NCBI RefSeq assembly: GCF_014489415.1
Contig: NZ_CP060822.1
Coordinates: forward strand, 3,395,501 to 3,459,500
DNA from: Cylindrospermopsis curvispora GIHE-G1
GTDB lineage: Bacteria > Cyanobacteriota > Cyanobacteriia > Cyanobacteriales > Nostocaceae
DNA length: 64,000 bases
Reading direction: 5' to 3'
The position numbers and the translations under genes were made by a program. Every line of letters starts with the position of its first letter. Within the stretch, counting starts at the first letter, position 1. Positions 1 through 9,986 of this stretch are shown here, piece after piece. A model generated the notes under the pieces. That model made no database searches. It was not told the DNA's origin and worked only from the letters and a program-made list of their open reading frames with translations.

Positions 1-551
1 AGGTCCTAGATATTCTCAACAAAAATGATATCAAGGGCACTTTCTTCGTAGTTGGAAAAAATGTCCAGCGTTATCCCGATTTAACTAGACGTATAGTTAA
101 TGAGGGTCATTCTATAGCTAACCACACTTGGCATCATTGGTATCACGCCATGAATCCTCAAGTCGCTGCATACGAGGTTGCAAGCACTACAGATATTATA
201 TTCAAAACTACAGGAGTGAAAACAGGACTGTTTCGTCCCCCCGGTGGTGCTATGACTAATGGGGTCGCTTCCTATGCTAAAAATAATCAATATGCTGTTA
301 TTATGTGGTCTTCCGATTCCATAGACTACTCTCGTCCCAATCCCAATAAAATTATTAGTAATATTTTTAAAACAGCAAAACCTGGAGGAGTTGTGCTAAT
401 GCATGATGGAGGAGGAGATCGCTCTCATACTGTTAAAGCCTTACCACAGATCATTAATAGTTTTCGCAAGCAGGGCTACAGTTTTGTCACTGTTCCACAA
501 TTGTTAGAAATGCAGGAGAAACCAAAACAGGTAGTTGCTAAGAAGAAATGA
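1..551 (+). CDS. Polysaccharide deacetylase (NodB domain), 5' end outside window
   Basis: The reading frame is open from base 3 with no start inside the window, so the N-terminus is missing; the ATG at base 150 is internal. Visible NodB motifs are GTFFVVG, the zinc-site HSIANHTWHH, the RPPGG motif and the C-terminal VLMHDGG motif. The family removes N- or O-acetyl groups from peptidoglycan, chitin-like or exopolysaccharide sugars in a metal-dependent reaction, usually outside the cytoplasm. The first catalytic motif (TFDDG) must lie upstream of base 1. The C-terminus is short and lysine-rich. The substrate cannot be told from the sequence. The gene converges with the glutamate synthase gene, with 30 bases between the stops. 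Confidence 0.9.
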   Translation, partial: VLDILNKNDIKGTFFVVGKNVQRYPDLTRRIVNEGHSIANHTWHHWYHAMNPQVAAYEVASTTDIIFKTTGVKTGLFRPPGGAMTNGVASYAKNNQYAVIMWSSDSIDYSRPNPNKIISNIFKTAKPGGVVLMHDGGGDRSHTVKALPQIINSFRKQGYSFVTVPQLLEMQEKPKQVVAKKK

Positions 552-571
552 AGAGGGGGAATTTACCCTCT
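552..571. terminator. Possible bidirectional hairpin between convergent genes
   Basis: AGAGGG and CCCTCT form a 6-bp stem around an 8-base loop in the 30-base gap between two convergent stops. No U-run follows on either strand, so its activity as a terminator is uncertain. Confidence 0.35.
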
Positions 572-581
572 CCCATGACTT

Positions 582-3500
582 CTAACTAACTGCGGAACTC
601 ATTTCTTTGTTGGCCTTCTCCCCTTCTGCATTAGCTTCTAAGCTATCTGCTTCCGATGGCGGTACTACTTGCCAGAATTTAGGTAGGTATTCTTCCCATT
701 TATTGAGAATTAATTGCGCTTTTTGAGATTCCGTGCGATCGCAGTGGGCTTTAATTAGGTCATACAACTGTTTTTTGCCTGCTTCGGTTACTAGGGGCTG
801 AATTTTGACTATTGTCTTATTCACTAGATCAGGAAAGCTACCATCTTCGTCTAAGAAGTAGGCCAATCCTCCAGTCATTCCCGCACCAACGTTACGTCCT
901 ACTTTGCCCAAAACTACCACTACCCCACCTGTCATATACTCACAACAGTGGTCTCCCGCTCCTTCAATTACTGCTGTACCTTTGGAATTCCGTACTGCAA
1001 ACCTTTCACCAGCTAAACCACTGGCAAATAAAGCTCCTCCAGTCGCACCATAAAGACAGGTGTTACCAACTATCACGTTTTTATCCGCATCATAGTTAGC
1101 TCCCGCTGGGGGTCTAATAATAATTTCCCCACCGTGCATCCCTTTACCTACATAATCATTAGCTTCCCCCTCCAGGGTTAGGGTTATCCCAGGTAAAATA
1201 AACGCTCCAAAACTCTGTCCCACACTACCTTGGAAATTTAAGTTTATCTGCCCTTCAAAACCAGAATCACCGTATTTAGATGCGATCGCACCTGCTAATC
1301 TTGAGCCTACGGTTCTATCGGTGTTTACGACTTTGTAGGTTTTGGTGACTGTAGCTTGATTTCTGATGGTTGTTTGAATATCCTCATCAGCCAAAATTCT
1401 GTTGTCTAGAACTTCTCCATTACTGTGAACTTCTTCGTGGGTTAACCAGGTACGATTGGATTTAGTATCTGGTAACTTAATTAAACAATCTAGATTCACA
1501 GATTGGGTTTTGGTTAACTGGACATGGGAACGTTTAGTTAATAGGTCTGCTCTACCAGTCAATTCGTTTAGGGAACGATATCCCAGTTTGGCCAGCAAGC
1601 TGCGCACCTCTTCCGCTATAAAATAGAAGAAATTTACCACATGTTCGGGAATACCCGTAAACCTTTGACGTAGTTCTTCTTTTTGGGTGGCTACACCCTT
1701 GGGACAGGTGTTTAAATGACACACCCGGGCCATAATACAACCCTCGGCAATCATTGCTATAGACCCAAAACCAAATTCTTCTGCACCCATTAAAGCAGCA
1801 ACTACAACATCCCAACCACTTTTGATGCCACCATCAACCCTTAAAACTACGCGATCGCGCAGCCCATTATCCATCAGTACCCGATGCACTTCAGTTAATC
1901 CCAATTCCCACGGACTACCGGCGTGTTTAATAGAACTCAAGGGAGAAGCTCCAGTACCCCCATCATGACCAGAAATTTGAATAATATCAGCATTAGCTTT
2001 AGCCACACCTGCTGCAATTGTTCCAATACCAATTTCCGCCACTAATTTTACAGAAACCTGTGCTTTGGGATTAATTTGATGCAGGTCGAAAATCAACTGT
2101 GCTAAATCCTCAATGGAATAAATATCATGATGGGGGGGTGGAGAAATCAAGGTTACACCCGGTTTAGAACGTCGCAACATAGCAATGTAAGGACTGACTT
2201 TGGGACCGGGTAGCTGTCCACCTTCACCAGGTTTTGCACCCTGGGCAATTTTGATTTCTAACTGTTTAGCACTGGCTAAATATCCCGGTGTTACACCAAA
2301 ACGACCAGAAGCTATCTGTTTAATGGCACTGGAAGCCGTGTCACCATTCCTCAAGCCATTTAAATGAGGCAAGGTTGGTGAATGCCCATTTTCATCCACA
2401 TCCCTTAACACCCCATAACGCACTGGATCTTCCCCACCTTCCCCAGAATTCGACTTACCACCAATACGATTCATGGCAATGGCTAGATTTTCATGGGCTT
2501 CCCGTGATAATGCTCCTAAAGACATCCCACCAGTACAGAAACGTTTAGCAATATCACTGACACTTTCCACCTCTTCTAAATCTATCTTTGAGCGATCGCT
2601 ATTAAAGTCCAATAAATCTCTCAAAGCGGTAGTTGGTCTGGTTTGTAAGTGCTGTTTATAAAGCTCATAATGGTTATACTGTTTACCATCCACAGCTTTA
2701 TGTAAAGCTTTCACCAATTCTGGATTGTTACTATGATATTCTCCACCGGGGCGAAACTGAACAAATCCTAGGTTCTCCAACTTCTTCGTTGATAACTCGG
2801 GGAAGGCCTTACTGTGGAAAGAAAGCACCTCCTGAGCTAATTCCCCACAACTGATACCACCAATACGCGATGTAGTGCCTTTGAAACCTAACTTAATTAG
2901 ATCCTCACCAATACCAATAGCTTCAAAAATTTGTGCTGCTTGATAACTAGAAAGCAGGGAAATTCCCATTTTAGAAAGGATCTTCAACAAACCGGACTCC
3001 ACCGCTTGACGATAATTGGCAACTGCTTGCTCCAGGGAAATATCATTTAACTTACCCCGCTCTCGCAACTGCTGGGTTCTAGGATCAAGCCACCAATCAC
3101 GCACCGTGTCCAAGGCCATATATGGACAAACCGCACCCGCACCGTAGCCCAACAAACAGGCAAAATGATGGGTACTCCAACACTGGGCGGTGTGCACCAC
3201 CAAGGAGGTTTTCATTCTGATTCCCTGGCTAATTAAATAATGATGTACCGCACCCACAGCTAATAATGGTGGAATATAACTTAAATTGGCATTAATTCCT
3301 TTTTGACCATCCGGAGCAATCTTATCACTCAGGATTAGGATCTTTGCTCCTGCTCGCACAGACTCTGCTGCTTGTTTTTGCAAAGACTCCACAGCTACCT
3401 TTAATCCTTCCGGACCTCCATCAATAGCAAATAGGGTAGATATTTCAGCTGTACCAAATCCACACAACTTAATTGCTTCTAACTCCCCATCGGTCAAAAC

Positions 3501-5276
3501 GGGTGAGTCTAATCTTAATCTTTGATCTCCCCCCGATTGAGGATCTAATAAATTTCCCCTTTCCCCTAGTTCCACTGTCAAAGACATCACCAATTTTTCC
3601 CGTAGGGGGTCAATGGGGGGGTTAGTCACCTGGGCAAAACGCTGCTTAAAATAATCGTAGAGCAAATGGGGTTTGGCGGATAAAACTGCTAGGGGAATAT
3701 CGTCACCCATACTAAAAGTCGGTTCACCTCCAGTATTACCCATGACGTGAATAATCATTTCCACATCCTCACTTGTATAGCCAAATGCAATTTGGTTTTG
3801 CAACAGAGTTTCCCTATCTGGCACTTCCCAACTGACATGTCCATTACCTGTATGGTGACCATTCCCATTTGCACTGGATGGTAATAAATCCTTTAAGTCT
3901 TGACGATGTTTTTGCAACCAGTCTTTATATGGATGTAACTTAGCAATCCGCTGTTTAATTTCCCAGTTCTTTAACACCTCATTGCTAATCAAGTCCACCG
4001 CAATCATTTGTCCTGGACCCAGTCTACCCTTCTCCACAATACTTGCTTCGGGAAAATCCACCACACCCGCTTCTGAAGCGACCACAATATAATCATCATT
4101 GGTAATTACATAACGCGCTGGTCTCAGTCCATTCCTGTCTAAAGTCGCTCCTACACTTTTACCATCACTAAATACTATGAGAGCAGGTCCATCCCATGCT
4201 TCTTGCAGTCCACTGTAATATTCGTAGAAATCCACAATTTCTGGGTGGTCTTTTAAGGAAGGTTGATTTTTATATGCTTCTGGCACCATTATCATCAACG
4301 CCTCTAAAGGACTACGCCCAGAGCGTACTAATAACTCTAGGACGTTATCCAAATTTGCCGAATCACTACTATCTGAATTAACTAAGGGTTTATATTCTTC
4401 ATCCCTACCCTGCCAAAGGGGATGGACTAGGGTAGATTCCCTCGCCCTCATCCAGTTAATATTGCCTAGTAGTGTATTAATTTCCCCATTGTGACCCAGC
4501 AACCGCATTGGTTGAGCTAAGGGCCATTTTGGCATAGTATTGGTACTAAAACGACGATGATATACAGCAAAGGCACATTTAAAGGCTGGATTTTTTAAGT
4601 CTTGATAAAAACTGCCCAAAACAGCTGAGCGTACCATACCCTTATAAACTATGGTGCGACTGGAAAGGGAGCAAACATAAAATTCCTCTTCCAGTTCTTT
4701 CAGCTTTTTTGCAGCTTTCATTATCCGACGGCGAACTATATACATTTCTCTCTCTAGTTCATCACCGGTTTTGTCTGAAGAACGGACAAGCACCTGTTCT
4801 ATACGGGGCTGATTTTCCCGCGATTGTTTGCCTAAAACTTCGGGAGATACGGGCACCGTTCGCCAACCCAAAAGTTCTAAATTTTCTTCATTAATCACTT
4901 GGACAAATAGTTCTTTGGCCTTTTTGGCGGATTCTTCCCCTTGGGGTAAGAATATCATTCCCACAGCTATATTACCACCCTGGTCAACTTCCCATCCTTC
5001 CTCCGCTAATAATTGCCAGGGAATAGCTGTTAAAATCCCCGCTCCATCTCCTGAGTCTTGATCCGCACTACACCCTCCCCGATGCTCTAAACAGGTCAGT
5101 GCGTCTAACGCCTTGGTTAAAATTTCATGGTTGGCATAATTTTTCCTATGGGCAATAAACCCCACTCCACAAGCGTCTCGCTCTTCTACTAACCATCTTT
5201 GTCCCTGATAAATTTCCCTATTTTCTCTATCCAACATTGTCATATTTTGACCTTGATTTAATGATTGATCATTCAT
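582..5276 (-). CDS. gltS: Ferredoxin-dependent glutamate synthase (Fd-GOGAT), large subunit
   Basis: A 1564-residue class II glutamine amidotransferase that converts glutamine plus 2-oxoglutarate to two glutamates, the second half of the GS-GOGAT ammonium assimilation cycle. The N-terminal nucleophile is Cys36 in DACGVGF; the residues before it are the usual propeptide. The central part and FMN-binding barrel follow ([20 protein letters not shown]), then the 3Fe-4S cysteine cluster [15 protein letters not shown] and the C-terminal beta-helix rich in GGxxxG repeats. No beta subunit (gltD) is adjacent, which together with the cyanobacterial setting favours the ferredoxin type (also called glsF) over the NADPH type. 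A 714-base spacer lies upstream. Full length, with no damage seen. Confidence 0.97.
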   Translation of the reverse strand: MNDQSLNQGQNMTMLDRENREIYQGQRWLVEERDACGVGFIAHRKNYANHEILTKALDALTCLEHRGGCSADQDSGDGAGILTAIPWQLLAEEGWEVDQGGNIAVGMIFLPQGEESAKKAKELFVQVINEENLELLGWRTVPVSPEVLGKQSRENQPRIEQVLVRSSDKTGDELEREMYIVRRRIMKAAKKLKELEEEFYVCSLSSRTIVYKGMVRSAVLGSFYQDLKNPAFKCAFAVYHRRFSTNTMPKWPLAQPMRLLGHNGEINTLLGNINWMRARESTLVHPLWQGRDEEYKPLVNSDSSDSANLDNVLELLVRSGRSPLEALMIMVPEAYKNQPSLKDHPEIVDFYEYYSGLQEAWDGPALIVFSDGKSVGATLDRNGLRPARYVITNDDYIVVASEAGVVDFPEASIVEKGRLGPGQMIAVDLISNEVLKNWEIKQRIAKLHPYKDWLQKHRQDLKDLLPSSANGNGHHTGNGHVSWEVPDRETLLQNQIAFGYTSEDVEMIIHVMGNTGGEPTFSMGDDIPLAVLSAKPHLLYDYFKQRFAQVTNPPIDPLREKLVMSLTVELGERGNLLDPQSGGDQRLRLDSPVLTDGELEAIKLCGFGTAEISTLFAIDGGPEGLKVAVESLQKQAAESVRAGAKILILSDKIAPDGQKGINANLSYIPPLLAVGAVHHYLISQGIRMKTSLVVHTAQCWSTHHFACLLGYGAGAVCPYMALDTVRDWWLDPRTQQLRERGKLNDISLEQAVANYRQAVESGLLKILSKMGISLLSSYQAAQIFEAIGIGEDLIKLGFKGTTSRIGGISCGELAQEVLSFHSKAFPELSTKKLENLGFVQFRPGGEYHSNNPELVKALHKAVDGKQYNHYELYKQHLQTRPTTALRDLLDFNSDRSKIDLEEVESVSDIAKRFCTGGMSLGALSREAHENLAIAMNRIGGKSNSGEGGEDPVRYGVLRDVDENGHSPTLPHLNGLRNGDTASSAIKQIASGRFGVTPGYLASAKQLEIKIAQGAKPGEGGQLPGPKVSPYIAMLRRSKPGVTLISPPPHHDIYSIEDLAQLIFDLHQINPKAQVSVKLVAEIGIGTIAAGVAKANADIIQISGHDGGTGASPLSSIKHAGSPWELGLTEVHRVLMDNGLRDRVVLRVDGGIKSGWDVVVAALMGAEEFGFGSIAMIAEGCIMARVCHLNTCPKGVATQKEELRQRFTGIPEHVVNFFYFIAEEVRSLLAKLGYRSLNELTGRADLLTKRSHVQLTKTQSVNLDCLIKLPDTKSNRTWLTHEEVHSNGEVLDNRILADEDIQTTIRNQATVTKTYKVVNTDRTVGSRLAGAIASKYGDSGFEGQINLNFQGSVGQSFGAFILPGITLTLEGEANDYVGKGMHGGEIIIRPPAGANYDADKNVIVGNTCLYGATGGALFASGLAGERFAVRNSKGTAVIEGAGDHCCEYMTGGVVVVLGKVGRNVGAGMTGGLAYFLDEDGSFPDLVNKTIVKIQPLVTEAGKKQLYDLIKAHCDRTESQKAQLILNKWEEYLPKFWQVVPPSEADSLEANAEGEKANKEMSSAVS

Positions 5277-5990
5277 AATTCGGTTCTCGTTCTGTTAGTG
5301 GGTGGTGTTACCGGAGGTAATGGTAAATTCGTTGACAAAACATATCAATATTTATATTGATACAACTCTAACCCTATTTTGGCCATTTATGTGGTTATAT
5401 TTATTCACCTATATTAATTCATACCTGATTTTCGTTAGTGCTTTGGGACAACAAGTTTCTTCCCTGCTGGTTGAAACCTGAGCCGGAATATTGTTTATCT
5501 AACATGAGGTTATGGTTCTTATAGGTTTATTCTGATGTTGAAAGCGAATCCTTTTTCCGTTTGACGGACCAGATGTAAGGATCTCAGTCGTCTGGGAAGA
5601 CTATAGGGAACTGCCATATTACTATCGCACTCTCCTATATACTATACCCCCACATCCCCAACTATAACACCATAAAACACTTGAGCGTTACTATTGAGTA
5701 TTCTTAAACCGCGTTTGGGATTCACTTTTGTTGCATTTCTGCTCGTTGCCAAATTAACCTCACACACTTATTTACGCAGGTGATATTGTAGTTGGCTCAT
5801 TGAGATAACAATAAATATGTAACCCGAAAAGCCACACCTACAAGTTTGTACTTTGCTAGCTTAGTGAAGCCTAGTAGTTTACCGTATTTTTATTGCCTGT
5901 GGTCAAAAACTACAAGTAGCCATAATATATAATATCATCCTTTAGAGAAAAAATTTTTTCTCAACAATTTTTCCAAAAAATTTAGAGCTT
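5277..5990. other. 714-base intergenic spacer with candidate structured elements
   Basis: No convincing gene is seen. The spacer separates two divergent genes and should hold both promoters. Two adjoining hairpins lie at 5556-5568 (TCCGT-TTG-ACGGA) and 5569-5595 (CCAGA/TCTGG, 17-base loop). A perfect 18-base AT-rich palindrome lies at 5945-5962, 28 bases before the start of the next gene. I searched by eye for an NtcA site (GTA-N8-TAC) upstream of the glutamate synthase gene and found no perfect match. Confidence 0.5.
5945..5962. repeat. Perfect 18-base palindrome before the phosphodiester-glycosidase gene
   Basis: The sequence reads GAGAAAAAA followed directly by TTTTTTCTC. On the plus strand it could act as an operator or as a hairpin in the leader of the gene that starts at 5991. 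Its function is unknown. Confidence 0.6.
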
Positions 5991-7823
5991 ATGGTATCAG
6001 TCACAGCCAATAAACAAATATCTTTATGCTTAGGTGCAATCTCAGTTTTGGCTACAACTATTTTTACCAGCCATGCTCAAGTTCCTCCGCCCAGGGGTTC
6101 TTCGGGTAATCAAATTACTCTCAATGGTAGTAAGTTGCCAGCATCTTGGATCCAATTACGGCAAGGTGACCAAATAATCACATATTTGAGTGATGCGGCT
6201 TTGAGCCAATTTGTAGGGGTGGATTTACTAAACACCACCAATCCGGAATTACAACCGGTTGATTGGTATTCCAACGTACCTGTAAGATCTCTAAAAGCCA
6301 CAATTTTAGGGGGATATCGCTATTTGGAAATTTCCCCCCTGGCGGAAAAAAATAAGTGGCAAATTCAAACCAACGGTGCTAATTTGATGATTTCTACCCC
6401 TTCGGTAACAATCAATGATATCCGTCAGGGTAAGGGGTCTTGGGGAGACCGTTTGGTCATAGATATGGATTATGCTGCACCCTGGAAGGTAAGACCTGGT
6501 CAACCTATTAACTCAGGACCCATCGTTACCAATTCAGCACCGGGCCAAGCCCCTGTACAACCTAATCGGGAATGGATTATTAGTATAGATGGTAAAGCGA
6601 CTGACGCACTGGTCAAAAAGTATCTGGCTACATCTAGTCCAAATCCCCTCATACGAAAAATTCAGATGACTAACCGGGTGAAAAATACACAGCAGACCAA
6701 TATACATTTAAGTTTACCTCTTGCTTTATCTCCCCGCGTTACTACCCTTTCTAACCCTAACCGCTTGGTTATTGATGCGCGTCAGGATGCTTTGGTTCCT
6801 AGAGATATTACTTGGAGTAAAGGACTCCGTTGGCAACAAGGATTTATTAATCTCGGCAAAGACAGCTTTCCTGTAGTTTGGTTGGAAATTAATCGGAAAA
6901 CATCAGGGTTAAATTTACAACCCATATTACCCAATCCTCAGACACAAACAGGCACAGCACCACTAACATTAACTGCACAACGCTACTCAGCTATGGCGGC
7001 AATTAATGGTGGTTACTTTAATCGTAATAATCAGCTACCATTAGGTGCAGTACGCCAAAATGACCAGTGGATTTCAGGACCTATACTCAATCGAGGTGCG
7101 ATCGCATGGAATGATCAAGGGGAGTTTTATTTTGGTAGGTTGAGTTTAAACGAAACCCTAATTGTCAATCAGGATAATAAACAAACATCTCTCCCAGTTT
7201 TGTTTTTGAATAGTGGCTATGTACAAAATGGCATAGCTCGTTATACATTTGCTTGGGGACCTGACTATGTACCACTAACCAATAATGAAACTATCCTAAC
7301 AGTTCAAAATGGTCAGATTACTAAACAATCCCCACCCAAGGGGGCCATTTCCATACCTCAGGATGGCTATTTACTGATCTTGCGGGGAACTGCTGTCAGC
7401 AAAGCTTCCCTTTTGAGTGTTGGCACAAAAGTAAATTTGGAAAGTTCCACCACACCTGGTGAGTTTAACACCTATCCCCACATTATTGGAGCAGGTCCCT
7501 TATTAATTCAAAATCAGCGAATTGTTGTTGATGCCAAAGCTGAAAAATTTAGTCAGGCTTTCATTAAGGAACGAGCAGTTCGTAGTGCTATATGCACTAC
7601 GAACACTGACAATTTAATTCTTGCTGCAGTTAATAACCGTGTTGGTGGATGGGGACCAACATTAGAAGAACATGCCCAGATCATGCAAAAGATAGGTTGT
7701 ACAAATGCCCTTAATCTAGATGGGGGTAGTTCTACAAGCTTATATCTAGGTGGACAATTACTGGACCGGTTCCCCAACACTGCTGCTCGTGTTCATAATG
7801 GCATTGGTGTTTTCTTAAAGTAA
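5991..7823 (+). CDS. Secreted phosphodiester glycosidase (NAGPA/DUF2233) family protein
   Basis: A 610-residue protein. Residues 1-29 look like a signal peptide ending near SHAQV. The N-terminal half is a beta-rich region resembling the cyanobacterial AMIN-like or copper-amine-oxidase-N-like envelope domains, which I cannot name with certainty. The C-terminal half has the phosphodiester glycosidase fold signature: AAINGGYFNRNN, the RSAICT segment, NLDGGSSTSLY and a final HNGIGVFL. Relatives of this domain cleave sugar-phosphodiester bonds or act in exopolysaccharide metabolism. The product probably acts in the periplasm or cell wall. No operon partner is tightly linked; a cupin gene follows after about 110 bases. 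Confidence 0.85.
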   Translation: MVSVTANKQISLCLGAISVLATTIFTSHAQVPPPRGSSGNQITLNGSKLPASWIQLRQGDQIITYLSDAALSQFVGVDLLNTTNPELQPVDWYSNVPVRSLKATILGGYRYLEISPLAEKNKWQIQTNGANLMISTPSVTINDIRQGKGSWGDRLVIDMDYAAPWKVRPGQPINSGPIVTNSAPGQAPVQPNREWIISIDGKATDALVKKYLATSSPNPLIRKIQMTNRVKNTQQTNIHLSLPLALSPRVTTLSNPNRLVIDARQDALVPRDITWSKGLRWQQGFINLGKDSFPVVWLEINRKTSGLNLQPILPNPQTQTGTAPLTLTAQRYSAMAAINGGYFNRNNQLPLGAVRQNDQWISGPILNRGAIAWNDQGEFYFGRLSLNETLIVNQDNKQTSLPVLFLNSGYVQNGIARYTFAWGPDYVPLTNNETILTVQNGQITKQSPPKGAISIPQDGYLLILRGTAVSKASLLSVGTKVNLESSTTPGEFNTYPHIIGAGPLLIQNQRIVVDAKAEKFSQAFIKERAVRSAICTTNTDNLILAAVNNRVGGWGPTLEEHAQIMQKIGCTNALNLDGGSSTSLYLGGQLLDRFPNTAARVHNGIGVFLK

Positions 7824-7843
7824 ATGAATTGTGAAGAGTTAAT

Positions 7844-7867
7844 GTGGAGCAGGGATTTTTTAGCTCC
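7844..7867 (+). terminator. Weak hairpin after the phosphodiester-glycosidase gene
   Basis: GGAGC and GCTCC pair around a loop that contains TTTTTT. The U-run is in the loop rather than after the stem, so it is a poor terminator. Confidence 0.25.
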
Positions 7868-7931
7868 AGTAGACCACCATTAGGTAGGTTTTAATTTAAT
7901 ATTGTGATGTGAGATTAGTTTGGAGATTAAT

Positions 7932-8351
7932 ATGGCTCAATTGACAGAAAAACTTTCCCACAATGCACTTAGTCTGAGCACCACTGCTGACCATAAGGGA
8001 ATCCTTGCTGGTGAATTACGTCCTTGGGGATCATTCACTGTTTTAGAGGAAGGAAGGGGCTATAAAATTAAACGTATTGAGGTTAAACCCGGACATCGTC
8101 TTAGTTTGCAAATGCACCACCACCGCAGCGAACACTGGATAGTCGTCTCTGGTACGGCTAAAGTTGTGTGTGGAGATCGGGAAATCCTCCTGAGTAATAA
8201 TCAGTCCACATACGTGCCTCAATGCACAGTGCACCGCCTAGAAAATCCCGGTGTCATCCCCTTAATTTTAATAGAAGTCCAAAATGGAGAATATTTGGGG
8301 GAAGATGATATCATTCGTTACCAAGATGATTATGCTCGTGATCATCATTAA
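7932..8351 (+). CDS. Cupin, mannose-6-phosphate isomerase type II-like
   Basis: A 139-residue single-domain cupin. The opening RPWGSF, the metal-site run LQMHHHRSEHW and the later VPQCTVHRLENPG match the C-terminal isomerase domain found in bifunctional mannose-1-phosphate guanylyltransferase/mannose-6-phosphate isomerase proteins, here as a stand-alone protein. The likely role is sugar-phosphate isomerisation for nucleotide-sugar and polysaccharide synthesis. I chose the ATG at 7932 because a GGAG ribosome site sits six bases before it; an upstream in-frame TTG at 7920 overlaps that site and is less likely. Confidence 0.85.
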   Translation: MAQLTEKLSHNALSLSTTADHKGILAGELRPWGSFTVLEEGRGYKIKRIEVKPGHRLSLQMHHHRSEHWIVVSGTAKVVCGDREILLSNNQSTYVPQCTVHRLENPGVIPLILIEVQNGEYLGEDDIIRYQDDYARDHH

Positions 8352-8406
8352 GAATGGTATGAATAAACCATTAACCACTTAAACCCTAATTAGCCATTTC
8401 CCTGCC

Positions 8407-8733
8407 ATGATTAGCTTGAGTTCAGCAGCTACCAATGAAATTGGACGCTTAAAATCCAAACAGCAGCTCCATAGTTTATTCCGGGTGCGGGTCCAACCAG
8501 GTGGTTGTTCCGGGTGGTTATACCATATCTCCTTTGACCAGTTGATTAACCCAGAAGATCAAGTGTTTGACATTGACAACCTCCAACTGGTCATGGATCA
8601 GGAAACCATGAAGTACATCAACGGTTTAACCATTGATTATTCCGAAGACCTTATGGGTGGGGGTTTTCGTTTCCACAATCCCCTGGCCACCTCCACCTGT
8701 AGCTGCGGTAATTCCTTCTCCATGACATCTTAA
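8407..8733 (+). CDS. HesB/IscA-type iron-sulfur cluster assembly protein
   Basis: A 108-residue A-type carrier. The three family cysteines are Cys34 in PGGCSG and Cys98 and Cys100 in STCSCG, which can hold a 2Fe-2S or 4Fe-4S cluster or iron for delivery to target proteins. The length is typical of the family. It lies about 100 bases upstream of rpsL on the same strand. It lacks the strict CGCG ending of IscA, so the exact subfamily is left open. Confidence 0.9.
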   Translation: MISLSSAATNEIGRLKSKQQLHSLFRVRVQPGGCSGWLYHISFDQLINPEDQVFDIDNLQLVMDQETMKYINGLTIDYSEDLMGGGFRFHNPLATSTCSCGNSFSMTS

Positions 8734-8835
8734 CCCACCGTTAATTACAAAAAAATAATTGACGGAAAAACCAAAAAAAAGTTATAATCAGGATTTGTTA
8801 AAATAAAAAATAGGCAGCTTAATGCGCTGTAACTC

Positions 8836-9219
8836 ATGCCAACAATACAGCAGCTAATACGTAGTGAGCGCGAACTAGCGCGTCAGAAAACCAAGTCCCC
8901 TGCTCTGAAGCAATGTCCTCAACGTAGAGGAGTGTGTACCAGGGTATATACAACCACCCCCAAAAAGCCCAACTCAGCTCTGCGGAAAGTGGCAAGGGTG
9001 AGACTGACCTCCGGATTTGAGGTGACGGCTTATATTCCGGGAATTGGTCACAACTTGCAGGAACACTCGGTGGTGATGATTCGTGGTGGTCGGGTAAAAG
9101 ATTTGCCTGGGGTCAGATACCACATTATCCGTGGCACCCTAGATACAGCTGGAGTGAAAGACCGGAAGCAAGGACGTTCCAAATATGGAACTAAACGCCC
9201 GAAAGAGACCAAAAAATAG
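8836..9219 (+). CDS. rpsL: 30S ribosomal protein S12
   Basis: A 127-residue protein of normal length with the conserved decoding-centre segments [12 protein letters not shown] and [13 protein letters not shown], where streptomycin-resistance changes occur in other bacteria; the wild-type lysines are present. S12 sits at the ribosomal A site and monitors codon-anticodon pairing. It is the first gene of the str-type operon rpsL-rpsG-fusA-tuf-rpsJ. A 154-base gap containing a strong hairpin separates it from rpsG. Confidence 0.98.
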   Translation: MPTIQQLIRSERELARQKTKSPALKQCPQRRGVCTRVYTTTPKKPNSALRKVARVRLTSGFEVTAYIPGIGHNLQEHSVVMIRGGRVKDLPGVRYHIIRGTLDTAGVKDRKQGRSKYGTKRPKETKK

Positions 9220-9222
9220 GTT

Positions 9223-9259
9223 TTAGGCGATTAATTGTCTTTAGGATTAATCGCCCTAA
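9223..9259 (+). promoter_or_regulatory. Strong hairpin between rpsL and rpsG
   Basis: A 13-bp stem with one bulged base is built on GGCGATTAAT and ATTAATCGCC, with a 10-base loop. No U-run follows, so it is more likely an RNA processing, stabilising or translational-control structure than a terminator. In E. coli the S7 protein represses translation at the rpsL-rpsG junction; a similar role here is inference. Confidence 0.6.
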
Positions 9260-9373
9260 CTAACACCCTGTGTTGTGGAAGAAAGCCTTCTGTGTTTGAT
9301 AGAGAGTGAAGATGTTCTGATAACATATAATCTCGTAGTTTCGTTACTAAAATTTCCAGTTTAAGGATGAAGT

Positions 9374-9844
9374 ATGTCTCGTCGTGGTGTTAGTCAAAAG
9401 CGGCCAGTTCCGCCAGACTCAGTGTACAATAGCCGCCTTGTCAGTATGATAATGCGGCGGGTAATGCGTCATGGGAAAAAGTCTCTGGCCGCTAGGATAG
9501 TTTATGATGCCTTCAAAACAATTGAAGATAGAACAGGTGGTAGCCCCCTAGAGGTATTTGAGAGGGCAGTGCGTAATGCCACCCCTCTAGTAGAAGTAAA
9601 AGCTAGAAGGGTAGGTGGTGCAACCTATCAAGTACCCATGGAAGTCCGGGCGGACCGGGGAACAGCTTTAGCTCTAAGATGGTTGGTGCAATTTTCTAGA
9701 TCGCGCCCAGGTCGCACCATGGCCAGTAGACTGGCCAATGAGCTAATGGACGCAGCCAACGAAACAGGAAGTGCCATTCGTAAGCGGGAAGAAACTCACC
9801 GCATGGCGGAAGCAAACAAAGCATTTGCACACTACCGTTATTAA
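9374..9844 (+). CDS. rpsG: 30S ribosomal protein S7
   Basis: A 156-residue protein of standard bacterial length, starting [10 protein letters not shown] and ending AFAHYRY. It contains the conserved [13 protein letters not shown] segment. S7 is a primary 16S rRNA-binding protein that starts assembly of the 30S head, and in many bacteria it regulates its own operon. It is co-oriented with rpsL and fusA. An AAGGATG-like ribosome site precedes the ATG. No oddities. Confidence 0.98.
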   Translation: MSRRGVSQKRPVPPDSVYNSRLVSMIMRRVMRHGKKSLAARIVYDAFKTIEDRTGGSPLEVFERAVRNATPLVEVKARRVGGATYQVPMEVRADRGTALALRWLVQFSRSRPGRTMASRLANELMDAANETGSAIRKREETHRMAEANKAFAHYRY

Positions 9845-9857
9845 GTGAGATATGCAC

Positions 9858-9889
9858 CGATATATCCTCAGTTTGTGAGGAGTATATCG
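9858..9889 (+). promoter_or_regulatory. Strong hairpin between rpsG and fusA
   Basis: CGATATATCCTCA pairs with TGAGGAGTATATCG (one bulge) around a GTTTG loop, starting 14 bases after the rpsG stop. There is no U-run after it. It is probably an mRNA processing or stability element that separates rpsG and fusA expression. Confidence 0.6.
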
Positions 9890-9986
9890 CTAGATTTCTG
9901 CCTAAGACGGTTTTCCGTAAAAGTATAGAATCTTAACAAAGAGTAATATACAAGATATCATGGCACTATAATTATAGGAGGTAAAT

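Noticed and set aside
5277-5990. NtcA site or glutamine/TPP riboswitch upstream of glutamate synthase
   Set aside because: No perfect GTA-N8-TAC was found, and only isolated conserved words (for example CTGAGA) occur without the rest of a riboswitch core.
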